Below are positions 5,379 to 12,289 of a stretch of DNA of 24,634 nucleotides, piece by piece. Source of the DNA: a virus; IMG/VR virus record IMGVR_UViG_3300011114_000517, positions 1 through 24,634 of that record; one strand, 5' to 3'. The position numbers and the translations under genes were made by a program. A model generated the notes under the pieces. That model saw nothing but the letters and a program-made list of their open reading frames with translations. It ran no database searches and was not told where the DNA came from. Position 1 is the first letter of the stretch; every line of letters starts with the position of its first letter.

Positions 5379-5812
5379 TTTTGCGGAGGAATAACGCCCT
5401 TAATGCGTTCAACTGATCTCATAGCGCCCAACCCTAACATGCCCATCATCACTTGTAGCGTTAAGTCGGTGTCTATGACTGGGAAGTCGCCAGCATAGCC
5501 AAACCAGACTTTGGCCGCGAACCGGGCAAACGGCTCGACCAGGGCGGCGTATGCCAGCCCCGCGCCGCACACCCAACCAATCGCCGGACGCCAGCCCGCA
5601 ACCCACCAGTTAGTGCTTTTGGCTTCCTCAATGTTGGTCTGGATTTGCAGTTTCGCCAGATCAGTCTCTGCCGCAAGCTGAGCCAGCTCCCCGGCCTGTT
5701 GCATCTTGAGCAGCTCAAGCTGCGCCGCCGCTTTAGCCGCGGGATCCGGGAACAGCCGGTCTATCAAACCCTTGCCCAGGTCAAATAGTCCTGACAACAG
5801 CAGCGGATTCAT
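5375..5812 (-). CDS. Holin, 3TM-type family
   Basis: This 145-residue protein matches the outline of the Holin_3TMs family. It has a short hydrophobic N-terminus (MNPLLLSGLFDLGKGLIDRL), a charged helical stretch (25-66), then NWWVAGWRPAIGWVCGAGLA (68-87), the start of the main membrane region, and a last hydrophobic segment (118-133) before a basic tail. The WRPAIGW motif is typical of the family. It would form inner-membrane holes at the set time and release the endolysin encoded just downstream. Start and stop overlap both neighbours by ATGA, so the lysis genes are translated as a coupled set. Confidence 0.8.
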   Translation of the reverse strand: MNPLLLSGLFDLGKGLIDRLFPDPAAKAAAQLELLKMQQAGELAQLAAETDLAKLQIQTNIEEAKSTNWWVAGWRPAIGWVCGAGLAYAALVEPFARFAAKVWFGYAGDFPVIDTDLTLQVMMGMLGLGAMRSVERIKGVIPPQK

Positions 5813-6042
5813 CTGTCTGCTTTAGCTTCCAGTTTCTCAAAGATTTTTGCGAGCATCGCTTTTATGTCGCGGATGTCCTCGCGGTAGTCAGCCCGCAGAA
5901 CGTAGTCTTTGGGCAATTCCTCGCGCAACGAAGCAAGATCGGTTTTTAGCTCTTTGACCGCAGCCCACAACTCACGCGCAAACCAGCCCAAGACCGTAAA
6001 GCCGCCAGCGAGTAGACCGTTTATCAGGTGCTGGTTTTCCAT
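5809..6042 (-). CDS. Small membrane-anchored coiled-coil protein of the lysis cassette
   Basis: This 77-residue protein has one N-terminal hydrophobic segment (about 7-23, INGLLAGGFTVLGWFA) and a charged coiled-coil C-terminus (ELKTDLASLREEL, then REDIRDIKAMLAKIFEKLE). The outline resembles XhlA-like or other small proteins found beside phage holins. It could be a holin partner or antiholin; an inner-membrane spanin is a less likely option because the outer part is short. The start shares one base with the previous stop (TAATG), and the end overlaps the holin start (ATGA). Confidence 0.65.
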   Translation of the reverse strand: MENQHLINGLLAGGFTVLGWFARELWAAVKELKTDLASLREELPKDYVLRADYREDIRDIKAMLAKIFEKLEAKADR

Positions 6043-6761
6043 TACGATTTCTGGATGTAAGCCAGCGCCCAGTACGGCGGCAGGTTTGCGTTCGTGCCGC
6101 TAACTCCGGTCGAAGCGTTTGCAACTGTAATGCCGGTTACCTGCGACCCTGAATTTGTATTAGTGCCGGATGCTGGCCGTGTATTAGACCCACCCTGACC
6201 GGTTGCGGAGTCTGCAAATGGAACTGTGTGCAAATGTCCGGGATCGGTAACGGTTGCAGTATGCGTGTGCGTTACCGTAATCGCATCAGCCGAGCCGCCG
6301 TTGCCGCCAACTGAATAAGTGCTGCCAGCGCCAACAATAAACCTGTTCCGCAGATCCGGCGTGCCGTTCGTGCCATCGCACAGATACCAGCCAGACGGGA
6401 CCGAGCCAATCGCGCCAGACCAGATAATAATACCGCCCGCAGGGAAAGTCGTGCCGCTGGCAGGAGCCGTTCCTATAATCCCGTACAGGTTGTCGTACGA
6501 CTGAATTGTCACGCCACCGGAGTCTTTAAGAACAAACTTATAGTTGTAACCGTAGGTCAGCCAGATTTCATTCTGCGGTCGGCCATCAGTGCCCAACACG
6601 ATAGGATTAGTGTTAGCAGTCGTGCCGTTAACGTCCGTATAGGTTGCAAGCGGCGTGCTGGAGCCAGCCTGGTAGGTATAGATCAAACCGCCGTTAAGCG
6701 GCAGCCCGGTTGTGGTTAGGAACTGAAAGCCGTTGCCGATCGGGGAGAGGTTGACTGACAT
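6042..6761 (-). CDS. Tail fibre or tip protein with phage collar domain
   Basis: This is a 239-residue protein. Residues 1-95 form a beta-rich N-terminal domain common in phage fibre/spike proteins (GGLIYTYQAGSSTPLATYTD, later IWLTYGYNYKFVLKD). Residues 109-145 carry the tail collar pattern (GGIIIWSGAIGSVPSGWYLC, then TPDLRNRFIVGAG), and the C-terminus is LPPYWALAYIQKS, also typical. HTHT (165-168) and HLHT (176-179) give HxH pairs that in T4-type fibres hold metal ions along a trimer axis. It probably sits at the tail or fibre tip and contacts the cell surface. AAGGA precedes the ATG by eight bases. Its place next to the lysis genes is the end of the structural module. Confidence 0.8.
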   Translation of the reverse strand: MSVNLSPIGNGFQFLTTTGLPLNGGLIYTYQAGSSTPLATYTDVNGTTANTNPIVLGTDGRPQNEIWLTYGYNYKFVLKDSGGVTIQSYDNLYGIIGTAPASGTTFPAGGIIIWSGAIGSVPSGWYLCDGTNGTPDLRNRFIVGAGSTYSVGGNGGSADAITVTHTHTATVTDPGHLHTVPFADSATGQGGSNTRPASGTNTNSGSQVTGITVANASTGVSGTNANLPPYWALAYIQKS

Positions 6762-6770
6762 TTTTAATCC

Positions 6771-9020
6771 TTAGTTGACCATATCTTTTATAGGGGTGGC
6801 GTATTCTTGAACTTTCTTTTTTATTGCTCTTTCTTTTATTAGCCTATGGCCTTGCTTTGCAATACTAACAATAGGAATAGGGATTCCTGTTAATGCAAAC
6901 TGTGCGCCAGCCTCAGTCATTGCACCCAATACAGAAGCCGTTCCGCTTGTGTTTACAGCGCCCGCGGGAACAGTTAAAACATCCCTAGCCACATCATTAA
7001 GCGTGCGGTATCTGTTTGCTTGTTCTTTGCCAAAAATAAAATCTAACTTTCCAGACTTGTCGAGTTTTTTAATTATTTTATTTAATTTGTCGGCAGATAC
7101 ATAAGGTTTGCCGCGCTCGTCAAGAGCAATTCCTTTGGAAGATTCTTCCATAATTTTGTCAGCTAGTTGCCCGCGCAATTCTTTAATTAACTGCTGCCCT
7201 TCAGGACCAGCCTTCTCTAGCGTAGAAAAGATAGCCTTTGTGTCCGCTAGAGTTCCTTTAGCAGTCATATGCTCAACCATATTTTCTAACGCTACAGCCC
7301 TGTCTGTTGTGCCTTTTTTCAAACGAGTTATATCGCGCACAGCGGATTGATTTTCAAACTCGCTCATAAAATTAGAATGATTAGCGCGGGCTTTTTTGTA
7401 TAATTCGCCGCCAGCATTCTCTGTAGCTTTGTCTATAGCGTCCTTCATCTTTTTGCCGTGATAAAGGTTTCCCTTCTGCGTGGGATCTGTTTCGTCGATT
7501 ATTAATTGACGAATGTCCTCTAAAGAACCAAGACTGATTTTCCCTGATTTTGATGGGTCATTAGCTTTTAATTCTTCTTCAACTATTGCAAGTATAGGAT
7601 TAGATGCTTTGCGTGTAGGTCTGTTTTCTGTAACTTTATTGAGGTAATTAAGCACAGGCTGATAAGATACAGGGGCAGCAAGTTCTCCTGCGGCTTCTGC
7701 TTTTGCGTAATCTGCTTTCACTTCAGATTTGCGCTCTGCTTTGCGTTTTTCAACTACGCTAAGTGCTTGCTGTCCAATCTGTTCTGCTGCCACGCCTTGC
7801 TGTGTTGCCCCTGTAGATTCTGTTTCTGCTTGCAGGTTTCTTTGCAACCGTGAATTTATTTCTGTGTACGCTTCGCGCAGCGGTGCGCCAAACGTCGGAT
7901 TTTTTGCCATCTCACGCGCATATTGCACATCTTCATGTTTGCGGCTGATTATGTCTTTGGTCAGATCAATGGGCACAAGCAATTGATGCGCTCTTTCTTG
8001 CCTTAATATACCTTCCTCTACAGATGCAGCCCCCAATCCCGGCATTATCGGAATCTCAGGTGTAACAGGAGCTTCTGCGGCTGGTTTAACCCCCTGCGCT
8101 TCAAGCCGTTTCTTTTCAAGTGCGGCTTGCATCTCTGGAAATGTCTGCGTGCCTCTAGGCGCAGGAGCTTCCCCGCGTTTTGCCTCAAACTGTTGACGTA
8201 TAACGGTAGGCACATCAAGAGGTGCTATTTCAGACCCCGGCGCTACTTCTTTTGTAACGCCAGCAGGTTTGGCTTTGCCTTTAATCAATCCCAAAGCAAA
8301 AGGAGAGGCTTCTATCGCGCCCTTGACGATAGCGCCCGCGGCTGGTGACACATTAGCCACGGCGCTGCCAGATGCTTCTGCGAGCGGGCTTATAACGTAT
8401 TCTCCTGGAATGCCCAAAACATTCATCGCGGCCTTGCCTCCAGCAGAAGACGGCTCGTAATTACCTAGTTTTTGTTTAACTTTTTCAACCCATTGAGCGC
8501 CTTGCCCTGTTGGTCCCGGCAGCAGCGAACCAGCAATTCCGGCATAGCCAGCGGCTATTTCTGCCGCAGTATTCTGAATCACTGCACGCGGAACCTCATA
8601 AAGGAAATCTGGCGTGCGAAGAACCTCTGGCGTGCGATTGCTATAATCTGTTTTAGCAACGGTTTGCCTTGCAATATTTGCGACATTGCTTTTAGGTTTT
8701 TCAGTCGTTAAATCTTCCGTCTTTACGGTTCCGGCAGCAGGCGTAGATTCCCACAGATCGGCAAGCGTTCCGACGGTAGATGCGGGCGCTTTGCCGCCCA
8801 TCTCGCGGGTTATGCTATTAATATTTGACTGTGCCCTGCTAATTTCATCTTGCGTCGTTGCGCTAGCAAGTTTTGCACGTTCTTGCGCCAACTCTTGTGC
8901 AAGTAGTTTACTTCGAGCGTCATCCCTCGTTGATTGTTCTTGCGGCGTTACTCTTGGGAAATTAGCCGCCGGAACAGGCGTAGCAGGTGTTTCGCTCCAA
9001 AGCTCGGCAAGGGTTGACAT
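6771..9020 (-). CDS. Large probable internal virion/DNA ejection protein (749 aa)
   Basis: By position after the gp7- and gp20-like genes it takes the place of P22 gp16. The protein has a disordered N-terminus with two copies of a short motif (TLAELWSETPA 3-13 and TLADLWESTPA 85-95). Glycine/alanine-rich hydrophobic stretches follow (AAEIAAGYAGIAGSLL near 152-167; AAGAIVKGAIEASPFALGLI near 227-246), then a long charged helical body and a basic C-terminal segment. Such a layout suits a protein that leaves the capsid and inserts into the envelope to form a channel. No lytic transglycosylase or peptidase motif is visible. The DNA is visibly richer in A and T than the head genes. Function is inferred from context. 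Confidence 0.6.
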   Translation of the reverse strand: MSTLAELWSETPATPVPAANFPRVTPQEQSTRDDARSKLLAQELAQERAKLASATTQDEISRAQSNINSITREMGGKAPASTVGTLADLWESTPAAGTVKTEDLTTEKPKSNVANIARQTVAKTDYSNRTPEVLRTPDFLYEVPRAVIQNTAAEIAAGYAGIAGSLLPGPTGQGAQWVEKVKQKLGNYEPSSAGGKAAMNVLGIPGEYVISPLAEASGSAVANVSPAAGAIVKGAIEASPFALGLIKGKAKPAGVTKEVAPGSEIAPLDVPTVIRQQFEAKRGEAPAPRGTQTFPEMQAALEKKRLEAQGVKPAAEAPVTPEIPIMPGLGAASVEEGILRQERAHQLLVPIDLTKDIISRKHEDVQYAREMAKNPTFGAPLREAYTEINSRLQRNLQAETESTGATQQGVAAEQIGQQALSVVEKRKAERKSEVKADYAKAEAAGELAAPVSYQPVLNYLNKVTENRPTRKASNPILAIVEEELKANDPSKSGKISLGSLEDIRQLIIDETDPTQKGNLYHGKKMKDAIDKATENAGGELYKKARANHSNFMSEFENQSAVRDITRLKKGTTDRAVALENMVEHMTAKGTLADTKAIFSTLEKAGPEGQQLIKELRGQLADKIMEESSKGIALDERGKPYVSADKLNKIIKKLDKSGKLDFIFGKEQANRYRTLNDVARDVLTVPAGAVNTSGTASVLGAMTEAGAQFALTGIPIPIVSIAKQGHRLIKERAIKKKVQEYATPIKDMVN

Positions 9021-10471
9021 TATTTTAATATTCCTAATGCGCGTGCCGCTTTGATTTTATCCGTCATTTCTTTGATTGCAGCCGGGGACATAGATTTTTT
9101 AAGTTTATCAACAGACTCCGGAGTCATCTCTTGAAACAGTCTAGGGTCTGCAACTCTGTCAAATTGCAATTTGCGTTTTTGATACTCTTGCGCGCTATTA
9201 GTAAACGGTTGCAAATAAGATTGTTTGGCCAGCTTCATCTTTTCAACGCCAATTAACTGGTCAACAATATTTTTGATTGATTCTTCGTTGAGTTTTTTAT
9301 TTGGGTTTGCCGCTTCCGCAAGAGATCGAGCAGCATCAGTATTGCCACCGGCAAGAGCAAGAAGATTAGCATTTTTAGATAATTGCTCTGTTGCTGTTTG
9401 TTCAGCCATATACGCATCAATACCGACTATTCGCGCTATACCAGCGGCAAGTGCTTTGCGTTCGCCACCAACGCCGGTAAACGCTTCTGGAGCGTATTTC
9501 TTGATGTCTTGGAAAAGACCAATTCGCGCTTGCGCGGTCGATGCGTCGCTGACCGTCTGCACCCAATCAGGACCTGCAACGGTTCCGGCGGCGGTTAGCA
9601 GTGCTTGCGTTGCTGGGGCACTCCCAGTAACCATTCTGCCGGGAGGCGGCGCGTTTACTGGTATTGGCCCTTGTGGGCCTTTTAAATATTCGGTTCCTGG
9701 TTCCAGTCCTGTTCCATCTCCTGCAACTGCAATAAGTTTAGTAGCTGGACCCGCCTGCTGGATTGCCTGAGTTCCAGGTATTGTCGTTCCCGTTGTATAT
9801 GGTCCGAATTCGTTAGTTGAGACAAACTGACTAACAGCGCCGGTAGAGGTCTGAACGCCAGACGGTTGCAACGCATTAATGCGGGAAGCATGGTCAACGG
9901 TCGTTAATAGCTTTTGTTTTAAAAATTGCCTGAATTCACCCGGCGTTTGAATAACTGTGCTCAAGTATGGAGCAATAGACAAATTCGCCTCATCAGACGG
10001 TATTTTTAATTCTTTTGCCTGCTGTCCTCCATAAGCAGTTACGATTTTTGCTAATTGTTCTTTATTGGCTTCAGCATATGCAGGATTACGCTCGGCTTCA
10101 ATTACCATAGGATTATTAATTAGGCCGGTAAGTCTGCTGACAATACCGTTAGTTCTTTTTGTCGCTAAGTCAAATTCATCAGAACTTGTTTTTAGTTCCG
10201 CTGTTTTTGCGCCAGCTTCAGATGACCTAATTTCAAATGGTAGTTTAGATTCAGCGCTGGTTGTTGCAGCGGTTTGCTGGCGCAACTGCAACGGATTCAT
10301 CTGCCGCGCTTGCTCAACAGTCTGCTGCGCCGCTTGCAACTGCAACGGATTCAACTGCTGCGCTTGCTGCAACGCCTGCGCTTGCGTTGCCATGTTCATC
10401 ATCTCGCCCAGCGTCATGCCAGGCTGTGCGGCTATGTTTGATTTTGCTGGTGTGAAGTTAAAGTCGGCCAT
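9020..10471 (-). CDS. Probable DNA ejection protein (483 aa), gp20-like position
   Basis: The N-terminus is Gln/Met/Ala-rich with two NPLQL repeats (41-45 and 59-63, an 18-residue period). The remainder is mostly helical and polar, with segments such as QQAKELKIPSDEANLSIAPY and a middle low-complexity part rich in Gly, Thr and Pro. It follows the gp7-like gene and precedes the 749-residue protein; in P22-like phages three consecutive genes here encode ejection proteins. AAGGA precedes ATG 10471, and its stop shares a base with the next start (TAATG). No enzymatic motif is seen. The role is assigned by gene order and composition, not by a signature. Confidence 0.6.
   Translation of the reverse strand: MADFNFTPAKSNIAAQPGMTLGEMMNMATQAQALQQAQQLNPLQLQAAQQTVEQARQMNPLQLRQQTAATTSAESKLPFEIRSSEAGAKTAELKTSSDEFDLATKRTNGIVSRLTGLINNPMVIEAERNPAYAEANKEQLAKIVTAYGGQQAKELKIPSDEANLSIAPYLSTVIQTPGEFRQFLKQKLLTTVDHASRINALQPSGVQTSTGAVSQFVSTNEFGPYTTGTTIPGTQAIQQAGPATKLIAVAGDGTGLEPGTEYLKGPQGPIPVNAPPPGRMVTGSAPATQALLTAAGTVAGPDWVQTVSDASTAQARIGLFQDIKKYAPEAFTGVGGERKALAAGIARIVGIDAYMAEQTATEQLSKNANLLALAGGNTDAARSLAEAANPNKKLNEESIKNIVDQLIGVEKMKLAKQSYLQPFTNSAQEYQKRKLQFDRVADPRLFQEMTPESVDKLKKSMSPAAIKEMTDKIKAARALGILK
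10282..10353 (-). repeat. Direct repeat with 54-base period in the ejection protein gene
   Basis: The 18-base string GCAACTGCAACGGATTCA (plus-strand reading) occurs at 10282-10299 and exactly again at 10336-10353, 54 bases apart. It encodes the MNPLQL/LNPLQL repeat of the 483-residue protein, so copy-number change would remain in frame. Confidence 0.8.
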
Positions 10472-10480
10472 GATTGTTCC

Positions 10481-11275
10481 TTATCCCTCTATTGGAGGAT
10501 TGTATCCGCTGCCGGGACCGCTTAATTGTTCTGGTTGATCAGAAATAGGATTAACCGCAGAACCTTTAGGAGCCAAATACCTATACAGCATATAAGCATT
10601 TCCAGCGCCTTGTAGAGCATTGCCATACGCCTGCGCTTGCCCAAGCGTTCCAGATGCTTGAGCGCCTGCCGCGCCTACACCTAGCTGCCCTATGGCATTT
10701 GTTGCATTCGTTCCGGCTTGATTGGTTTGCGTCTGCCCGGTCTGACCGATTCCGGCAATACTGGCCAGCGTGTTGTAAATGCCGGTGCGCTGCGACTGGT
10801 AATTATTAAATGCGTTCTGATAAGCGCCAGAGGCTATGTCCTGCGTTCTATTCTGCAATCCTTGCAAAGCATTGCCGCCAATCAGCCCGCCGCCCACGTT
10901 CGCTGCGGCATTGGCCGCCTGCTGGCCTTGCTGAAGCTGGAAATTATAGTTAGGCGCAAGCCCGGCTTGCAGATCTGCCGGGTTGAATTGATGCTGTAAA
11001 TAACCGGTTCCCTCCTGCGTTCCTGTTGGCCTACCCTGCGAGTCATAAGTCGGCGTTGTGCCAGTTGTCATGCCGCCGATAAGGTTTAAAGCGTTATATC
11101 CAGACGCACGAGATGGAGCCTGCTGTTGCTGAATTAGCTCAAAATTGCGCTGTTGCTGGGCAGCCGCCGCCGCTGCTGCTTGCGCTTGTTGATTAGCTGC
11201 GTTTTTAGCTGCGTCTGCATTTATAAAACCGCTGATTAGTGATGCCCCGCCTACCGCTGCTGCGACCCATGTCAT
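10481..11275 (-). CDS. DNA transfer/ejection protein, gp7-like (264 aa)
   Basis: The N-terminus is hydrophobic and Ala-rich (AAAVGGASLISGFINADAA) and is followed by an Ala/Gln coiled segment (about 23-52). The middle holds FQLQQGQQAANAAA, GGNALQGLQN, YQNAFNNYQSQRTGIYNTL and SIAGIGQTGQTQ, a string of short motifs I associate with phage DNA transfer proteins of the gp7/p32 type. The C-terminus is Gly/Pro-rich. In P22 the gp7 counterpart is packed in the virion and ejected with DNA. One base separates the previous stop from this start. The two following genes would encode the remaining ejection proteins. Confidence 0.7.
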   Translation of the reverse strand: MTWVAAAVGGASLISGFINADAAKNAANQQAQAAAAAAAQQQRNFELIQQQQAPSRASGYNALNLIGGMTTGTTPTYDSQGRPTGTQEGTGYLQHQFNPADLQAGLAPNYNFQLQQGQQAANAAANVGGGLIGGNALQGLQNRTQDIASGAYQNAFNNYQSQRTGIYNTLASIAGIGQTGQTQTNQAGTNATNAIGQLGVGAAGAQASGTLGQAQAYGNALQGAGNAYMLYRYLAPKGSAVNPISDQPEQLSGPGSGYNPPIEG

Positions 11276-11276
11276 T

Positions 11277-11717
11277 TTAGTTTCCTTCCAAAATGTTGCT
11301 TAGTTTTAATTTGTTAGTCGCATCAAACAACGCAAGCTCGTCAGGCTCAACTAATTCGCTCTCGATATCGTCTAGATCGGTCTTGTCGGTCACATGAAAC
11401 GTCACGCCTATGGAGTCCTCAACGGCGTATGTAACGCGCTTTGTGCCGGGTTGAGACTCGACTACATCACCCGCATTTAGCGTTCGCATACCGGTTTCTG
11501 ACCATGCAAGGATCTGTCCTTTAGCGCACAAAAACAGATGCGCTTTCTTGTGCACCTTGCCCACAATCGTTGTGCCAGCCGGTCTAAATACTTTCCGGCA
11601 ATACATGCCGCCAGCGAAATAATGCTCGGTCGGCAGATCGATCTGCGGCATTTTGACCATCTCTGCTTGCAAACGATTAATCTGCTCCAGACTCGGCGGC
11701 AGTTCGATTAGGTTCAT
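11277..11717 (-). CDS. Cupin-fold protein in the tail module
   Basis: This 146-residue protein has a short helical N-terminus (1-25) and then a small beta-barrel pattern typical of cupins: HYFAGGMYCRKVFRPAGTTI, VHKKAHLFLCAKGQILAWSE, a turn with LNAGDVVESQPGTKRV and a final strand (SIGVTFHVT). Histidines H32, H56, H60 and H108 could bind a metal, but the complete canonical cupin metal set is not obvious. The C-terminus is acidic (DDIESELVEPDELALFDAT). Its place between the jelly-roll protein and the gp7-like protein suggests a virion or assembly role rather than metabolism. It starts in an ATGA overlap with the gene before. Confidence 0.65.
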   Translation of the reverse strand: MNLIELPPSLEQINRLQAEMVKMPQIDLPTEHYFAGGMYCRKVFRPAGTTIVGKVHKKAHLFLCAKGQILAWSETGMRTLNAGDVVESQPGTKRVTYAVEDSIGVTFHVTDKTDLDDIESELVEPDELALFDATNKLKLSNILEGN

Positions 11718-12289
11718 GCGCTTACCTGCGTGACGGTAACAATGATTGAAGGAACAGCCGGAATAGATGGCGAAGTTTGCGCGGCATAGTATTGAATGGA
11801 AGTAGTAGCAATGCTCGTTGACCAGTAAAATTCTATGTAATCCGTTGCATTCAAGCTCAAAACATAATTAAGCGCAAATATAGTGTGACCGTTGTCCCCG
11901 CCATGCTTGGCTGGCACAGAAACCAAACTGGCGGTATTTGCTACGTTTGATCCGTTTTTCTGTATCCAAACATAAACGTCGGATACGGATGCCGCAGTAT
12001 TTTCCAACTGGATGCTGAACTGAAAGTTATAAACGCCGGTAGCTTGGCAAATAATTTGAGACGTTACGCTGCCCAAATAAATACCGTTTGATAAATCTGT
12101 TGTGTTTAGCGTTATTGCAGTCGGCGTATTAGCTACCGCCGTTTGAGATACCGTATCCGAAAATGCGCCGTAAAATACAGTTCGACCCAAACCTAGCAAA
12201 TAAAGCAACCATTCCCGCGTTGGCCTGTTGCTTGACGTATCAAGAAACGCGGAACGCGGGATGTTGATATTTGAGATGTTTGAAGCCAT
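11714..12289 (-). CDS. Jelly-roll (C1q/TNF-like) structural protein (191 aa)
   Basis: The N-terminus (1-35) is polar, with PTREWLLYLLGLGRTV. The remainder is a beta-sandwich pattern: TAVANTPTAITLNTTDLSNG, then GVYNFQFSIQLENT, SVSDVYVWIQKNGSNVANTA, the strand pair NYVLSLNATDYIEFYWST and the last strand SIIVTVTQV. This order resembles C1q/TNF-like domains found in phage receptor-binding or head-fibre proteins. It follows the gp10-like gene by a TAATG overlap and may be a neck fibre or adhesin. The family call rests on the strand pattern and is tentative. Confidence 0.5.
   Translation of the reverse strand: MASNISNINIPRSAFLDTSSNRPTREWLLYLLGLGRTVFYGAFSDTVSQTAVANTPTAITLNTTDLSNGIYLGSVTSQIICQATGVYNFQFSIQLENTAASVSDVYVWIQKNGSNVANTASLVSVPAKHGGDNGHTIFALNYVLSLNATDYIEFYWSTSIATTSIQYYAAQTSPSIPAVPSIIVTVTQVSA

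Noticed and set aside
9225-9770. Plus-strand frame of 181 codons opposite the 483-residue protein gene
   Set aside because: Low-complexity Ala/Ser/Ile composition typical of a mirror frame; no start signals.
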